A DNA stretch of 64,000 bases from JAEUPI01 sp963814435 (GCA_963814435.1 CAWFCV010000008.1:9889-73888); one strand, 5' to 3'. Positions 35,613 to 45,599 are shown, numbered from the stretch's first letter. Program-made: numbers and translations. Notes: a model not told the origin generated them from the sequence alone.

Positions 35613-36686
35613 ATGGCATCCGTCTCCTTCCGCAACATCCAGAAGACCTTCGGCAAGGTCAAGGTCATCCATGGCCTGAGCTTCGACATCGCCGACGGCG
35701 AGTTCGTGGTGCTGGTGGGCCCGTCGGGCTGCGGCAAGAGCACGCTGCTGCGCATGCTGGCGGGGCTGGAGGACATCACCGACGGTGAGATCGACATCGA
35801 CGGCAAGGTCGTCAACGACCTGGAGAGCAAGGATCGCGACATCGCGATGGTGTTCCAGAGCTACGCGCTCTATCCGCACATGACCGTGCGCGAGAACATG
35901 GGCTTCTCGCTGCGGCTGCGCAACGCCGAAGCCGCACTGACCGCGCAGCGCGTCGACAACGCCGCGCGCATCCTCAACCTCGACCAGTTGCTCGACCGCT
36001 ACCCGCGCGAGCTGTCCGGCGGCCAGCGCCAGCGCGTGGCGATGGGCCGCGCGATCGTGCGCGACCCCAAGGTGTTCCTGTTCGACGAGCCGCTGTCGAA
36101 CCTCGACGCCAAGCTGCGCGTGGCGATGCGCGCCGAGATCAAGGCGCTGCACCAGCGGCTGAAGACGACCACGGTGTACGTGACGCACGACCAGATCGAG
36201 GCGATGACGATGGCCGACCGCATCGTCGTGATGCACGACGGCCTGATCGAGCAGATCGGCACGCCGCTCGAGCTGTTCGACAGGCCGGGCAACCTGTTCG
36301 TCGCGCAGTTCATCGGCTCGCCGGCGATGAACGTGCTGGCCGGCACGCTGCGCCACGACGGCGAGGCCACCTACGTCGAGGCGCTGGGCTCGCGCTGGCC
36401 GGTGCCGCGCGCGGTGGGTGGCCGCGACGGTCAGCCGGTGAGCTACGGCATCCGGCCGGGTGACATCGCGCTGACGAACGCCGGCAACGGCATCGCGGCC
36501 AAGGTGTTCGTCGTCGAACCGACCGGGGCCGAAACCGAGGTGCTGCTCAACGTCGGCGACGCGCAGCTGACGCTGGTGATGCATGGCCGCACCGATGCGC
36601 GCCCCGACGAGACGGTGGGGCTGACCATCGACGTCGCCAGGGCGCATGTGTTCGACCAGGCCAGCGGCGCGCGACTGGGGGCGTGA
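35613..36686 (+). CDS. ABC transporter ATPase (UgpC/MsmK type)
   Basis: The 357-residue protein is intact: Walker A GPSGCGKST (36-44), Q-loop MVFQSYALYPHM, signature LSGGQRQRVAMGRAI, Walker B VFLFDEPLSNLDA, switch VTHDQIEAMT, then a C-terminal regulatory OB/TOBE domain (GIRPGDIAL, EPTGAETEVL). This is the CUT1 group that drives uptake of sugars. It completes the importer begun at 32276. Its stop overlaps a GTG of the gluconokinase gene. Confidence 0.94.
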   Translation: MASVSFRNIQKTFGKVKVIHGLSFDIADGEFVVLVGPSGCGKSTLLRMLAGLEDITDGEIDIDGKVVNDLESKDRDIAMVFQSYALYPHMTVRENMGFSLRLRNAEAALTAQRVDNAARILNLDQLLDRYPRELSGGQRQRVAMGRAIVRDPKVFLFDEPLSNLDAKLRVAMRAEIKALHQRLKTTTVYVTHDQIEAMTMADRIVVMHDGLIEQIGTPLELFDRPGNLFVAQFIGSPAMNVLAGTLRHDGEATYVEALGSRWPVPRAVGGRDGQPVSYGIRPGDIALTNAGNGIAAKVFVVEPTGAETEVLLNVGDAQLTLVMHGRTDARPDETVGLTIDVARAHVFDQASGARLGA

Positions 36687-36691
36687 GTTCC

Positions 36692-37228
36692 ATGCCCGAG
36701 GCGGTGGTCGTGATGGGTGTCAGCGGCTGCGGCAAGAGCACCGTCGGTCGCGAGCTGGCCGACGCGCTGGGCATGCCCTACCTCGAGGGCGACGCGTTCC
36801 ATTCGCCGCAGAACGTGGCCCGCATGGCCGCCGGCGTGGCGCTGACCGACGACGATCGGCAAGGCTGGCTGCGCACGCTGGCCGAACGCATCGGCGCGGC
36901 ACTGCGCGAGGGCCATGGCATTGTGCTGTCGTGCTCGGCACTGAAGCGCAGCTACCGCGACCTGTTGCGCACGCAGGCGCCCGAGCTTAGATTCGTCCAC
37001 CTGACCGGCGCGCCGGAATTGCTGGCGCAGCGCGTGACGATGCGCCAGCACCCCTACATGCCGGCGTCGCTGCTGCAGAGCCAGCTCGCGACGCTGGAGC
37101 CGCCGGGCGCCGACGAGCGTGCGCTGACGCTGGACATCGCGCGGCCGCCGCACGAGCTGGCGCGGGCCGCGCGCGACTGGCTGACGACCTCTGCTGACCG
37201 CGATCCCGCCAAGCTCGACCGGACCTGA
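36692..37228 (+). CDS. gntK: Gluconokinase
   Basis: The 178-residue protein from ATG 36692 (a GTG at 36683 overlaps the ATPase stop and could also serve) has the P-loop VVVMGVSGCGKSTVGRELA, the GntK segment YLEGDAFHSPQNVARMAAGVALTDDDRQGWL, LSCSALKRSYRDLLR, and HLTGAPELLAQR near the end. It phosphorylates D-gluconate to 6-phosphogluconate, the substrate of the Gnd at 31146. The position in the importer operon suggests the ABC system feeds gluconate or something turned into gluconate. Confidence 0.93.
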   Translation: MPEAVVVMGVSGCGKSTVGRELADALGMPYLEGDAFHSPQNVARMAAGVALTDDDRQGWLRTLAERIGAALREGHGIVLSCSALKRSYRDLLRTQAPELRFVHLTGAPELLAQRVTMRQHPYMPASLLQSQLATLEPPGADERALTLDIARPPHELARAARDWLTTSADRDPAKLDRT

Positions 37229-37245
37229 CCGAAACGGAACCCGCC

Positions 37246-38013
37246 TTGGCGATCAAGAACGTTCACGGCCACACGGTCGATGTGATCGGCGAGGCCATCG
37301 TCTCCGGCCGCTACAAGGTCGGCGAGTCGCTGCCGGCCGAGCCGCTGTTGTGCGACGCGCTGGGGGTCAGCCGCACGGTGGTTCGCGAGTCGGTCAAGTC
37401 GCTGATCGCCAAGGGCCTGCTGTCCTCCGGCCCGAAGGTCGGCACGCGGGTGCAGCCGTCGGACAACTGGAACTGGTTCGACCCGGACGTCGTGGCCTGG
37501 CATTCGCGGGTGGGCCTGACGCGCGAGTTCCTGCGCGACCTGCAGGAGCTGCGCAGCGTGATCGAGCCGGCCGCCGTGCGCATGGCAGCCGAACGCGCGA
37601 CGGCCGCCGACATCGCCGAGATCGAGTCGGCCTATGCCGGCATGAAGCAGGCCATCGAGCATGGCGGCGACTACGTGGCCGCCGACCTGCGCTTTCACCA
37701 GGGCCTGCTGCGCGCCGGCGGCAACCGCATGATGGTGCAGATGAGCAAGGCCATCGGTGCGCTGTTGCGCACCAGTTTCGAGATCTCCACATCGCGGCCC
37801 GACGGGCCGGCGTCGTCATTGCACCTGCACCGCGCGGTGCTCGATGCGGTGATTGCGCGTTCGCCGCGGAAGGCCGAGCGCGCCAGCCGCGTGTTGATCG
37901 ACAGCGCGCGCGACGACATCGAGCAAGTGCTCGCCTCGCGACGCAAGCTGCCGTCGCTGGCGCAGCCGGCGTCGCGCCTGAAGGCCCGCGCCACGCCGTA
38001 CCAGCGCAGCTGA
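37246..38013 (+). CDS. GntR-family transcriptional regulator (FadR subfamily)
   Basis: A TTG at 37246 starts AIKNVHGHTVDVIGEAIVSGRYKVGE; the winged helix-turn-helix has LLCDALGVSRTVVRESVKSLIAKGLL, and the effector domain (FCD) the segments NWFDPDVVAWH, RSVIEPAAVRMAAER and DLRFHQGLLRAGGN with metal-binding His and Asp. N-W-x-x-F-D-P-D-V is typical of regulators of gluconate and galactonate use (DgoR-like). It lies 17 bases after gntK and should control the operon, probably through ATCATATGAT at 32201. Confidence 0.92.
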   Translation: MAIKNVHGHTVDVIGEAIVSGRYKVGESLPAEPLLCDALGVSRTVVRESVKSLIAKGLLSSGPKVGTRVQPSDNWNWFDPDVVAWHSRVGLTREFLRDLQELRSVIEPAAVRMAAERATAADIAEIESAYAGMKQAIEHGGDYVAADLRFHQGLLRAGGNRMMVQMSKAIGALLRTSFEISTSRPDGPASSLHLHRAVLDAVIARSPRKAERASRVLIDSARDDIEQVLASRRKLPSLAQPASRLKARATPYQRS

Positions 38014-38072
38014 TCAGGCCCATCGTCCACGACCCTGTCGAGCACGGACCCTGCTCGAAGCGCCCGCTTCGG

Positions 38073-39564
38073 CTACCGCGCCCGTCGCCGCAACAGGCTC
38101 GCAACCAGCGGCCACAGCAGGATCAGCAGCGTTGCGGCCGCCAGCCCGCCGGCGATCGGCCGCGTGAAGAAGGCAGCCGGGTTGCCGTCGGACTTGATCA
38201 TCGAGGTGACGAAGTTCTCCTCCAGCATGCCGCCGAGCACCACACCCAGAATCGCCGGCGCGGTGGGAAAGCCGTTCTCCTCGAGCACGAACGCGAACAG
38301 GCCGAAGATCAGGATCAGCAGCACGCCGAACACGGTGTTGTTGATCGCAAACGAGCCGACCGCGCAGAACAGCAGGATCACCGGCATCAGCAGCTTCTGC
38401 GGCGCGCGCAGCACGGTCTTGGCGACTTTGATCGCCATCCAGCCCAGCGGCAGCATGATGATGTTGGCTAGGATGAAGACCAGGAAGATCGCATAGACGT
38501 TCTGCGGGTTGTTGATGAACAGCGTCGGCCCCGGGTTCATGTTCTTCAGGTACAGCACGCCGATGGCGATCGCGGTGATCGAGTCGCCCGGGATGCCGAA
38601 CACCAGCGCCGGCACCCAGGCGCCGGCCAGCGCCGAGTTGTTGGCCGCGCCCGACTCGATGATGCCTTCCACGTGGCCGGTGCCGAACTTCTCCGGCTCC
38701 TTGCTGAAGCGCTTGCTCGACGCGTAGGTGATCCACGATGCGATGTCGGCGCCGGCGCCGGGCTGGATGCCGATGGCGGTGCCGATCGCGCTGCCGCGGA
38801 TCAGCTGCCATTTGTACTTCTTGGTCAAGCGCCCACATGCCGGTGAACACGTTGCCGATCTTGTCGGCGGCAAACTGCACCGGCGGCAGCACCGAAGTGA
38901 CGAAGCGCAGGATCTCCGACACCGCGAACATGCCCACCATCACCGGGATCAGCGACACGCCGCCGATGAGCTCGGCGTTGCCGAAGGTGAAGCGCGGGTG
39001 CGCGCCCGGGTTGTCCAGCCCCACCGCCGAGACCAGCAGCCCGAGCATCAGCGCAACCACCGCCTTGAGCTTGTTGTTGGCGCCGATGAAGACCGCGCCC
39101 GACAGGCCCAGCACGACCAGCCAGAAGTACTCGAACGACGAGAACTTGAGCGCCACCTCGGCCAGCACCGGCGCAAAAGCGATCAGCACCGCGGTGCCGA
39201 ACAGGCCACCGATGGCCGAGAACACCAGGCCGGCGCCGAGCGCCAGCTCGGCCTGGCCCTTCTTGGTCATCGCATAGGCTTCGTCGGTGTAGGCGGCCGA
39301 CGCCGGCGTGCCGGGAATGCGCAGCAGCGCGCCGGGAATGTCGCCGGCGAAGATCGCCATCGCGGTGCAGCTGACGATGGCCGCCACCGCCGGCACCGGC
39401 GGGATGAAGAAGGTCACCGGCACCAGCAGCGCGGTGGCCATCGTCGCGGTCAGCCCCGGCACGGCGCCGACGAACAGCCCGAACAGCGCCGATGCGAGGA
39501 TGACCCACAGCACGTAGGGATCGAACACCAGCGCGAAGGCCTGCGACATCACGGCCCAGGTCAT
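38073..39564 (-). pseudogene. tctA: TctA, large membrane subunit of a tripartite tricarboxylate transporter, frameshifted
   Basis: From ATG 39564 (MTWAVMSQAFALVFDPYVLW) about twelve membrane helices follow, with the family signature VGAVPGLTATMATALLVP and GDIPGALLRIPGTPASAAYT and the second repeat GIQPGAGADIASWITY. The frame changes near 38828, where CTTGACCAAGAAG has one base too many for LTKKYKWQLIRG. About 500 residues when repaired. TctA takes up a carboxylate with sodium, handed over by TctC. tctB and tctC lie upstream but 860 bases away. Confidence 0.93.
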
Positions 39565-40428
39565 CGCGCGCGCTCCAGCAGTGCAAGAAGAGGGCTGAAC
39601 AGCCCGCTTGAAATCGCTGTCGGCAAAGTCCGGTGTCGGCCCGGTGCGGACTTCGGCGGGCGTCTGCTCTGCATGGTGGTCTGCGCGTCGCGGCAGGCGG
39701 CACCCGGCAGGGGCTCATGCTGGGGCGGTCGGCCAAATACGCCGACTGCACTGCGATGCTCGCCCTGGGGTCGCGCCGCGTAACTCACTGCGCGACCTGC
39801 GGTCGCTGCGTTCGACCAAACGCGGCGAGTCAGTTCTGGATGCGCGCTGCGCGCGCCGACCCCAGCGCTGCGCTTCTCGTCGCCCCCGAAATCGCCCCTG
39901 CCGGGTACCACCTGCCGCGATGCACCGCACCGGCGCTGTACCGAGGTGCGGCTGCGCGCTCGGTGTTCCTCGCGAAGCCGCGGGCGCGGGCTGTGGGGTC
40001 CGGGCGCGAATTGCGGCGACGAGCAGCGCAGCACGAGCAGGGGGCGAGTGTGGACGAGCAAGAGTGCCTGCGCACTCTTGCTCGCCTCACGAGCCGGCCG
40101 GGCCTGCAGGCCCGGCCGTGGACGTCTGGCGCACAAGCGCCAGACCGGCGAGAACCCGTGAGGCGGCGCCGCGCGCAGCGGCGCGGCGGCGGGATCGCAG
40201 CCGCCCTGCTCGGGCGAGCAGCGCAGTGCACCCCGGCCTTCGGGCCGGGGCGCCGCAGGCTGAGCGGCGGGGCCACACAGCCCGCGGCCGTGGCGCAGCG
40301 CGCGTCGCTCTTCGCGGGTCACCTCACAGCGGTCGCTCAAGGTCGCCAACGGGCCGCAAGCCGATCCCCAACGCCACTCGGCCGCTCTGCTGCAGTCTGT
40401 CGGTGCGAAGGCGTTCATCGAGCGGGCG
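39565..40428. repeat. Palindrome-rich non-coding block between tctB and tctA
   Basis: Between 40055 and 40250 six hairpins stand almost end to end: 40055-40067/40072-40084 (13 bp), 40095-40118 (24-base perfect palindrome), 40124-40132/40137-40145 (9 bp, loop ACAA), 40167-40174/40181-40188 (8 bp), 40206-40212/40215-40221 (7 bp) and 40231-40238/40243-40250 (8 bp, loop TTCG). The rest is GC-rich with repeated words (GCGCTGCGC, GCGACGAG). Long open frames on both strands show no protein features. It may be a dispersed repeat of this group of bacteria. It interrupts an operon that is normally contiguous. Confidence 0.55.
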
Positions 40429-40899
40429 TCAGTACAGCACCGGCAACACGCCCCAGGGCAGTGGCACGCGCAGGCCCTTGTAGAACGCGATGTGGATCAC
40501 CATGGTGGCCACGACGGCGACCACGACCGCGGTGATGGCGCGCACGCGCAGCGCGAGCATCAGCGAGGCCAGCATCACGGTGCCGGTGATCAGGAAGCCG
40601 ACCTTTTCGCTGGCCAGCACGTACAGCAGCAGCCCGCCGACCGTGACCGCGAACGCCACCAGCTGCCGTGGCTCGCTGGTCCAGGCGCCGCGCTCGAACC
40701 ACGGCGTGCCATTGCGTGCACGCACACCCTGCACGATCAGCAGCACCGAGCACACGGCCAGCACGGCGGCCACCACGCCGGGAAACGCGGCCGGGCCGAC
40801 GTTCTGCCCCGGGATCCTGGGGTAGCTCTGCACCGACCAGAGCACCAGCAGCGACAGCGCGAGAAAGATCGCGCCGAAGACGGCGTCGTTGAGTTTCAT
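40429..40899 (-). CDS. tctB: TctB, small membrane subunit of a tripartite tricarboxylate transporter
   Basis: The 156-residue protein has four helices, in the TctB pattern MKLNDAVFGAIFLALSLLVLW and the amphipathic PRIPGQNVGPAAFPGVVA, ending ALRVRAITAVVVAVVATMVIHIAFYKGLRVPLPWG. It forms the membrane complex with TctA. It lies 40 bases after tctC. The sequence has no break. Confidence 0.92.
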   Translation of the reverse strand: MKLNDAVFGAIFLALSLLVLWSVQSYPRIPGQNVGPAAFPGVVAAVLAVCSVLLIVQGVRARNGTPWFERGAWTSEPRQLVAFAVTVGGLLLYVLASEKVGFLITGTVMLASLMLALRVRAITAVVVAVVATMVIHIAFYKGLRVPLPWGVLPVLY

Positions 40900-40939
40900 C
40901 GGGTGGGGCGAGCCCGCGCGTGGCTGGCCCGCAGCCGCC

Positions 40940-41908
40940 TCACTTGGCGATGCCCACGGCCTTCATCGTCGCGCCGAGGTCGGCGTCGGACTTCACCATG
41001 AACGACGCGAACTCCGCCGGCGGCGCCCACAGCACGCCGAAGCCGCGATTGGTCATGAACTCCTTGAACTCCTTGGACTCGTGCGCCTTCTTCAGCGACG
41101 CCAGCAGTCTGGCCTGGATGTCGGCCGGCAGGCCCTTGGGCGCCGCAATGCCGCGCCATGCGGCCATCGTCCAGCCGCTGCCGATCTCGGCCTTCAGCGT
41201 CGGCACCTTCGGGAACAGCCCGGCCGGGTTCGGGTCCATGATGGCCAGGCTCTTCACCTTGCCGGCTTCGATCAGCGCGCGCGCTTCGGGTAGCGAGCAC
41301 GGCACCACCTCGACGCCGCCGGCCATCAGGTCGTTCAGGCCCGGCGCCGCGCCGTTGCTCGGCACCCAGGGCAGCGCCGCGGGATCGATCTTCTGGTCGC
41401 GCAGCAGGCCGGCGATCGCCAGGTGCCAGATGCCGCCCTGACCGGTGCCCGACGCCTTGAACTTGCCCGGGTTGGCCTTGATCGCGGCGAGCAGCTCGCT
41501 GACGTTCTTGTACGGCGCATCGGCGCGCACCTGCACGCCGGCCGGATCGGCGTTGACGAGCGCGATCGGCGTGTACGACGCGCCGCTCAGGTCGGTGAGA
41601 CCCTGGTGGTGCATCATGCCGATCTCCACCGTGATGATGCCGATGGTGTAGCCGTCGGGCGGCGCGGCCGAGATCGCCTGGTGTCCGACGACGCCCGAGC
41701 CGCCGGTGCGGTTGACCACGTTGACCGGCTGTCCGAGGTCCTTCTCCATCAGCGTGCCGAGGATGCGGGCCACCGCGTCGGTGCCGCCGCCGGCGCCCCA
41801 CGGCACGATCAGCGTGATGGGCCGGTCCGGGTAGGCCGCCTGGGCCGTGCCCAGCGCGAAGCCCGTCAACGCGACACAGGCCGCGAGCCATTTGATGATC
41901 GTGCGCAT
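40940..41908 (-). CDS. tctC: TctC, Bug-family solute receptor
   Basis: The 322-residue protein from ATG 41908 has a signal peptide (MRTIIKWLAACVALTGFALGTAQA) and the Bug landmarks YPDRPITLIVPWGAGGGTDAVARILG, NRTGGSGVVGHQAISAAPPDGYT and RALIEAGKVKSLAIMDPNP. It binds a di- or tricarboxylate in the periplasm and hands it to TctAB. As first gene of the tct operon it is the best clue to its substrate, but the binding loops do not reveal which acid. A ring-cleaving dioxygenase gene lies upstream on the same strand. Confidence 0.93.
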   Translation of the reverse strand: MRTIIKWLAACVALTGFALGTAQAAYPDRPITLIVPWGAGGGTDAVARILGTLMEKDLGQPVNVVNRTGGSGVVGHQAISAAPPDGYTIGIITVEIGMMHHQGLTDLSGASYTPIALVNADPAGVQVRADAPYKNVSELLAAIKANPGKFKASGTGQGGIWHLAIAGLLRDQKIDPAALPWVPSNGAAPGLNDLMAGGVEVVPCSLPEARALIEAGKVKSLAIMDPNPAGLFPKVPTLKAEIGSGWTMAAWRGIAAPKGLPADIQARLLASLKKAHESKEFKEFMTNRGFGVLWAPPAEFASFMVKSDADLGATMKAVGIAK

Positions 41909-41935
41909 GCGTTCGTCTCCATGGTCGTGAGATTC

Positions 41936-41966
41936 ATCCGGTGCCCGCGTTTCGCGGGCACCGGAT
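41936..41966 (-). terminator. Strong hairpin after the dioxygenase gene
   Basis: ATCCGGTGCCCGCG-TTT-CGCGGGCACCGGAT is a perfect 14-bp stem with a 3-base loop, 70 bases after the dioxygenase stop and before tctC. No U-tract follows; it would at least slow readthrough into tctC. Confidence 0.55.
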
Positions 41967-42036
41967 GCCAGCGGCAATCATGCAGTGCCGGCCGCCCGTT
42001 GCGGGCGTCGAATGCGGGAAAGTCCGGGGGCGTGTC

Positions 42037-43029
42037 TCAGATCGGGCGCGTGTCCGTTGCGGCGCGTCGTTCGAGCACGGTGAGCACCGGACGCTCGCCC
42101 TTGGCCTTGCCGGTGATCGGCGGCTTCGGCAGCCGCGACACACCCGGCTCGACGACGAAGTGGTGCTCGAGCGTGAACCACGGCGCGCTGACATCGTTGG
42201 CCGGCGGCGGCCCGTCGTCGTGGCGCACGTAGCGCCCGATCAAGGCCTTCGTGACGCCGAACTGCACGTCGGTCTCGAGGTTCGCGTCGTCGCTCGAATA
42301 GACCTGCGAGAACTGGGTCTTGTAGCCGGGCTTGCAGATCATGAAGTGCAGGTGCGCGGGGCGCAGGTTGTGTCGCCCCTGCGCGCGCAGCAGCGCGCCG
42401 ACCGGGCCGCTCACCGGCACCGGATAGCCCGCCGGCTTGACGCTGCGAAAGCGGATGCGTCCGGCGGCATCGGTGGTGAACTTGCCGCGCAGATTCATGT
42501 CGACCTGCTGCGGGTCCTGGTTCTCGTAGAAGCCGTCGGTCGACGCCTGCCACACGTCGACTTCGGCGCCGGCCACCGGTGTGCCGTCGCGGTCGTGCAC
42601 CCAGGCGGTGACGAAGATCGGCAACCCGGGTGTGGGCGAGCGCACGATCGAGCCGCCATCGGGTGTGCGCGGCGAATCCAGGCGCCAGAACGGCCCCATC
42701 AGGTTGGCGGTGGTCTCGGTCTGGCCCTGGTTGCCGTTGTTGAGCAGGCACACCAGCGCCGACACGCCGAGCGAGCCCGCGGCCAGCACGACCTCGTTGT
42801 GCGAGTCGGTCGTCAGCTGGCCGGCGCGCGCGATCGCCGCGCACAGTTGCTGGAACTCGGCTTCGGTGAGCCGCGCCTCGCGCACGAACGCGTGCAGGTG
42901 CGCGATGGCCGCCGTGAGGATCTCGCGTTGTCGCGTATCGGGTGTGCGCGCCGCCTCGGCCAGCACGGCGTTGGTGATGTCCTGCTCGCTGCCGATGATC
43001 ATCGCGTCGTCGCTTTCTACGGCGCCCAT
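42037..43029 (-). CDS. Intradiol ring-cleavage dioxygenase (hydroxyquinol/catechol 1,2-dioxygenase type)
   Basis: The 330-residue protein from ATG 43029 has the N-terminal helical dimerisation domain (EFQQLCAAIARAGQLTTDSHNEVVLAAGSLGVS) and the beta-sandwich with Fe(III) ligands Tyr168 (GFYENQD), Tyr202 (PAGYPVP), His226 and His228 (RPAHLHF). AxVDVWQAxxDGFYENQD and the length favour hydroxyquinol 1,2-dioxygenase over catechol enzymes. It opens an aromatic ring between two hydroxyls to give a muconic or maleylacetic acid. The tct operon next to it may import a related acid. Confidence 0.92.
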   Translation of the reverse strand: MGAVESDDAMIIGSEQDITNAVLAEAARTPDTRQREILTAAIAHLHAFVREARLTEAEFQQLCAAIARAGQLTTDSHNEVVLAAGSLGVSALVCLLNNGNQGQTETTANLMGPFWRLDSPRTPDGGSIVRSPTPGLPIFVTAWVHDRDGTPVAGAEVDVWQASTDGFYENQDPQQVDMNLRGKFTTDAAGRIRFRSVKPAGYPVPVSGPVGALLRAQGRHNLRPAHLHFMICKPGYKTQFSQVYSSDDANLETDVQFGVTKALIGRYVRHDDGPPPANDVSAPWFTLEHHFVVEPGVSRLPKPPITGKAKGERPVLTVLERRAATDTRPI

Positions 43030-43074
43030 GCTAGCAAGCCGGCGCATCGATCGGGTGATCTACCATCGCCCGCC

Positions 43075-44764
43075 ATGTCGACGCAAGCGCTCATCGCCCT
43101 GGAACGCCTTCGGCTGGAGTTCGGCGCCGATGCCGCCATCGCCCGCCTTGCACTGCTGAAGCAACTGGCGCGCAGCCGACTGAGCAGCGCGTCGGCGGTG
43201 CTGCGGCTGCACGAGGCGCTGTGCTTCATTCGCGCCTATCCAGACAATGCGGCCGTGCAGGCGCAGGCCGTTTCGATGCTCGCCGGCTTCGCGCGGCGAG
43301 CCGACCTGCGCGCGCATGCCGCGGCGCTGGCCGACAGCGGCATCGCCGGCACCGAGATTCACTACCGCTTCTTTGCCGGCCAGGCACAGTGGCTCGCGGC
43401 TCGCTGGCCCGGGCAGTTGCGATTGGATCGCAGTGACGCCGACGCCGGGTCGCGCATCGCACGCGCGTTGCCGCCGCTGCTGACGCCGGTCGAGGCCACA
43501 GCGTTGAACGAGCTCGAGCTGCCCGGCTACACGGCGCTCGACCGGCTGCGCGGCCGCACCGAGACCGACGCGGTGTTCCTGCTGAAGCGCATCGCCGCGA
43601 TGCCGGGTGACGGCTTCATGCGCGAGGTGTTCTCCGACGGCATCGATGCAGACTTCGTGCTCGCACCAGGGCCCGACACGCCGTCGCGCACGCGGGCGCA
43701 CCTGGACGGGACACCCGTGCTCTACCGCGACGCGGCCCCGCCGCGCGTGCGGCCAGAGCTGCGCGCCGAACTGGCGCACCCACCGCGGCGCGTGCGTCGC
43801 CTGTCGCCAACGGATGGCGACACGCTGGTCGAGCTGGCACGCGGCGCGATGGTCACGCGTGCGCGTTCGCTCGAGGCGTTCTCGTTCGCCGATGCGCGCG
43901 ACGCGTGGCTGGTCGACGACGGGGACGGCCTGGCCTTCGGCTTCGCCGGCGTGATCCCCGAGCGCAGGCATGCGTTGGCCTCGACCTACGGCAGCCTGAC
44001 GCTGCGCAACGGCGTGCCGATCGGCTATGCGCAGGCCGACATCGTGGGCGCCAGCGCCGCGCTGTCGTTCAACACCTTCGAAACCTTTCGCGGCGGCGAG
44101 GCGGCCTACACCTTCGCGCGCTGGCTGGCGGCGCTGCGGCGTCTGTTCGGCGTCACGTCGTTCAGCATCGAGCCCTACCAGCTCGGCCACGACAACGACG
44201 AGGCGATCGAGTCGGGCGCATGGTGGTTTTACGCCAAGCTGGGTTTCCGGCCGCGCGACGCGGCCACGCTGCAGCTGGCGCGCGACGAGCAGGCGCGTGT
44301 GCGGCGCAGTGCGCGCCACCGCACGCCGCCGTCCACCTTGCGCCGGCTGGCCGAGCGACACCTGTTCTTCGACCTCGATGCGTCGCGGCGGCGGCCGTTG
44401 ATTGCGCTCGGCGCATTGGGGCTGCAGGTGGGCGCCGCGCTGTCGGCGCGTGCCGGATCGGACCGCGAGCGCGCAGTCGGCCAGTGCAGCGCCGAGCTGC
44501 AGCGCGTTGTGCGGTCTGACGTCGCTGCGCGGTTGGTCGGCCGACCAGCGTGAGGCCTGGCGCCGCATCGCGCCGCTGTTGTTGCTGCTCGATCTGCCGG
44601 CGTGGCGTGACGGCGAGCGCCACGCGCTGGTGGACCTGATACGCGCCAAGGGCGGCCGCAGCGAGCGCGACTTCGTGGCGCGCTACCACGCCCAGCCGCG
44701 GCTCGACGCGGCGCTGCTGCGCTGGATCAGCCGCCACGTGCGACGGGCGACCAGCGCCCATTGA
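43075..44764 (+). pseudogene. Large hypothetical protein with a GNAT-like segment, one frameshift
   Basis: From ATG 43075 (MSTQALIALERLRLEFGADAAIA) about 480 residues are read before the frame changes near 44512; the end (SLRGWSADQREAWRRIAPLLLLLDLPAWRDGERHALV...RRATSAH) follows in the next frame. The N-terminal third is helical; the middle has IGYAQADIVGASAALSFNTFETFRGGEAAYTFARWLAALRRLFG and SGAWWFYAKLGFRPRD, which resembles the last strand and helix of GNAT acetyltransferases. No full domain is recognised. Divergent from the dioxygenase gene with 45 bases between the starts. Confidence 0.65.
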
Positions 44765-44807
44765 GCGCTGTGTAAGGCGGGCGGATTCCGGCCCGGCGCA
44801 GCCCCGC

Positions 44808-45599
44808 TCAACCGCCGGCCGGCCGGTAGCGCGCGAGCACGCGCGCGGCTTCGACGTGGAGGTCGGGGTCGGCGCCGAACACCTCGGCGAGCGCGCCGGG
44901 CGCATCGGCCGGCGCGACCTCGGTCGTCTCGGCGCCGCCGGGCCGGTAGCGCGTCAGCGTGCCGTCGCGAAGGCTCGTGAACACGCCGTCAACCTCGTGC
45001 GCGTAGGCGAGCCGATGCAGAAAGCTCTGCGGCGCCGACCAGTCGTTGGCGGCGTCGATCCGCCAGCGCAGTTCGTCGAGCCGCCGCGGCGACGGGTCGA
45101 GCCGCTTCGAAGGCCCCGGCTGACGCGTGACCACGATGCCGTCGTCGGCGACCCGGTAGACGAACTGTTCGCGGTGGGTGTCGAGCGTGAACGACTCGAA
45201 CAGCGGGTAGGCACGGAAGATCGGCGCTGCGTATCCGACGTCGGCGTACTGCGGCCCCTCGGGCAGCTCGACCCGCACGCAGCAGTGGCCCGGCTCCATC
45301 ACCATCAGCGCGGCGTCGAAGCCGAGGTCGGCGAGCAGCGCGTGGAATCCACGCGCGAGCGTCCAGCACAGTCCGCCGCCGCCACGGCGCACGATCCGCC
45401 CGACGTACTCGCCAAGCGGCGGCAGGAAGTCGCCGCGCGCGAGTCCCGGTTCATAGTCGATCAGCTTGGTCAGCGTCTCGAACGGCACCCGACGCTGGTG
45501 CGCAGCGACCAGCCGGTGCAGGTAGTCGAGCGTCGGCGCCTCGGGCGTGAGGCCGAGGTGGGCGAGCAGCGCATCGGTGGGGCGGTCGTGACGCGGCAT
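44808..45599 (-). CDS. Arylamine N-acetyltransferase
   Basis: The 263-residue protein from ATG 45599 carries the Cys-His-Asp triad of the NAT family: Cys78 in RRGGGGLCWTLARGF, His105 in EPGHCCVRV and Asp120 in QYADVGY. RVPFETLTKLIDYE near the N-terminus is also typical. It moves an acetyl (or malonyl) group from coenzyme A to aromatic amines or hydrazines. It is a single gene, convergent with the unknown protein on its right side of transcription. Confidence 0.93.
   Translation of the reverse strand: MPRHDRPTDALLAHLGLTPEAPTLDYLHRLVAAHQRRVPFETLTKLIDYEPGLARGDFLPPLGEYVGRIVRRGGGGLCWTLARGFHALLADLGFDAALMVMEPGHCCVRVELPEGPQYADVGYAAPIFRAYPLFESFTLDTHREQFVYRVADDGIVVTRQPGPSKRLDPSPRRLDELRWRIDAANDWSAPQSFLHRLAYAHEVDGVFTSLRDGTLTRYRPGGAETTEVAPADAPGALAEVFGADPDLHVEAARVLARYRPAGG

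Noticed and set aside
40055..40250. CRISPR array
   Set aside because: The hairpins differ from each other in sequence and are not repeats with unique spacers.
39561..40418. Long open frame on the minus strand in the hairpin block
   Set aside because: Arg/Pro/Ala-rich translation without domains; the palindromic DNA keeps all frames open. Treated as non-coding.
41941..44553. Plus-strand frame of 870 codons
   Set aside because: The part before 43075 is antisense to the dioxygenase; the gene starts at the ATG at 43075.
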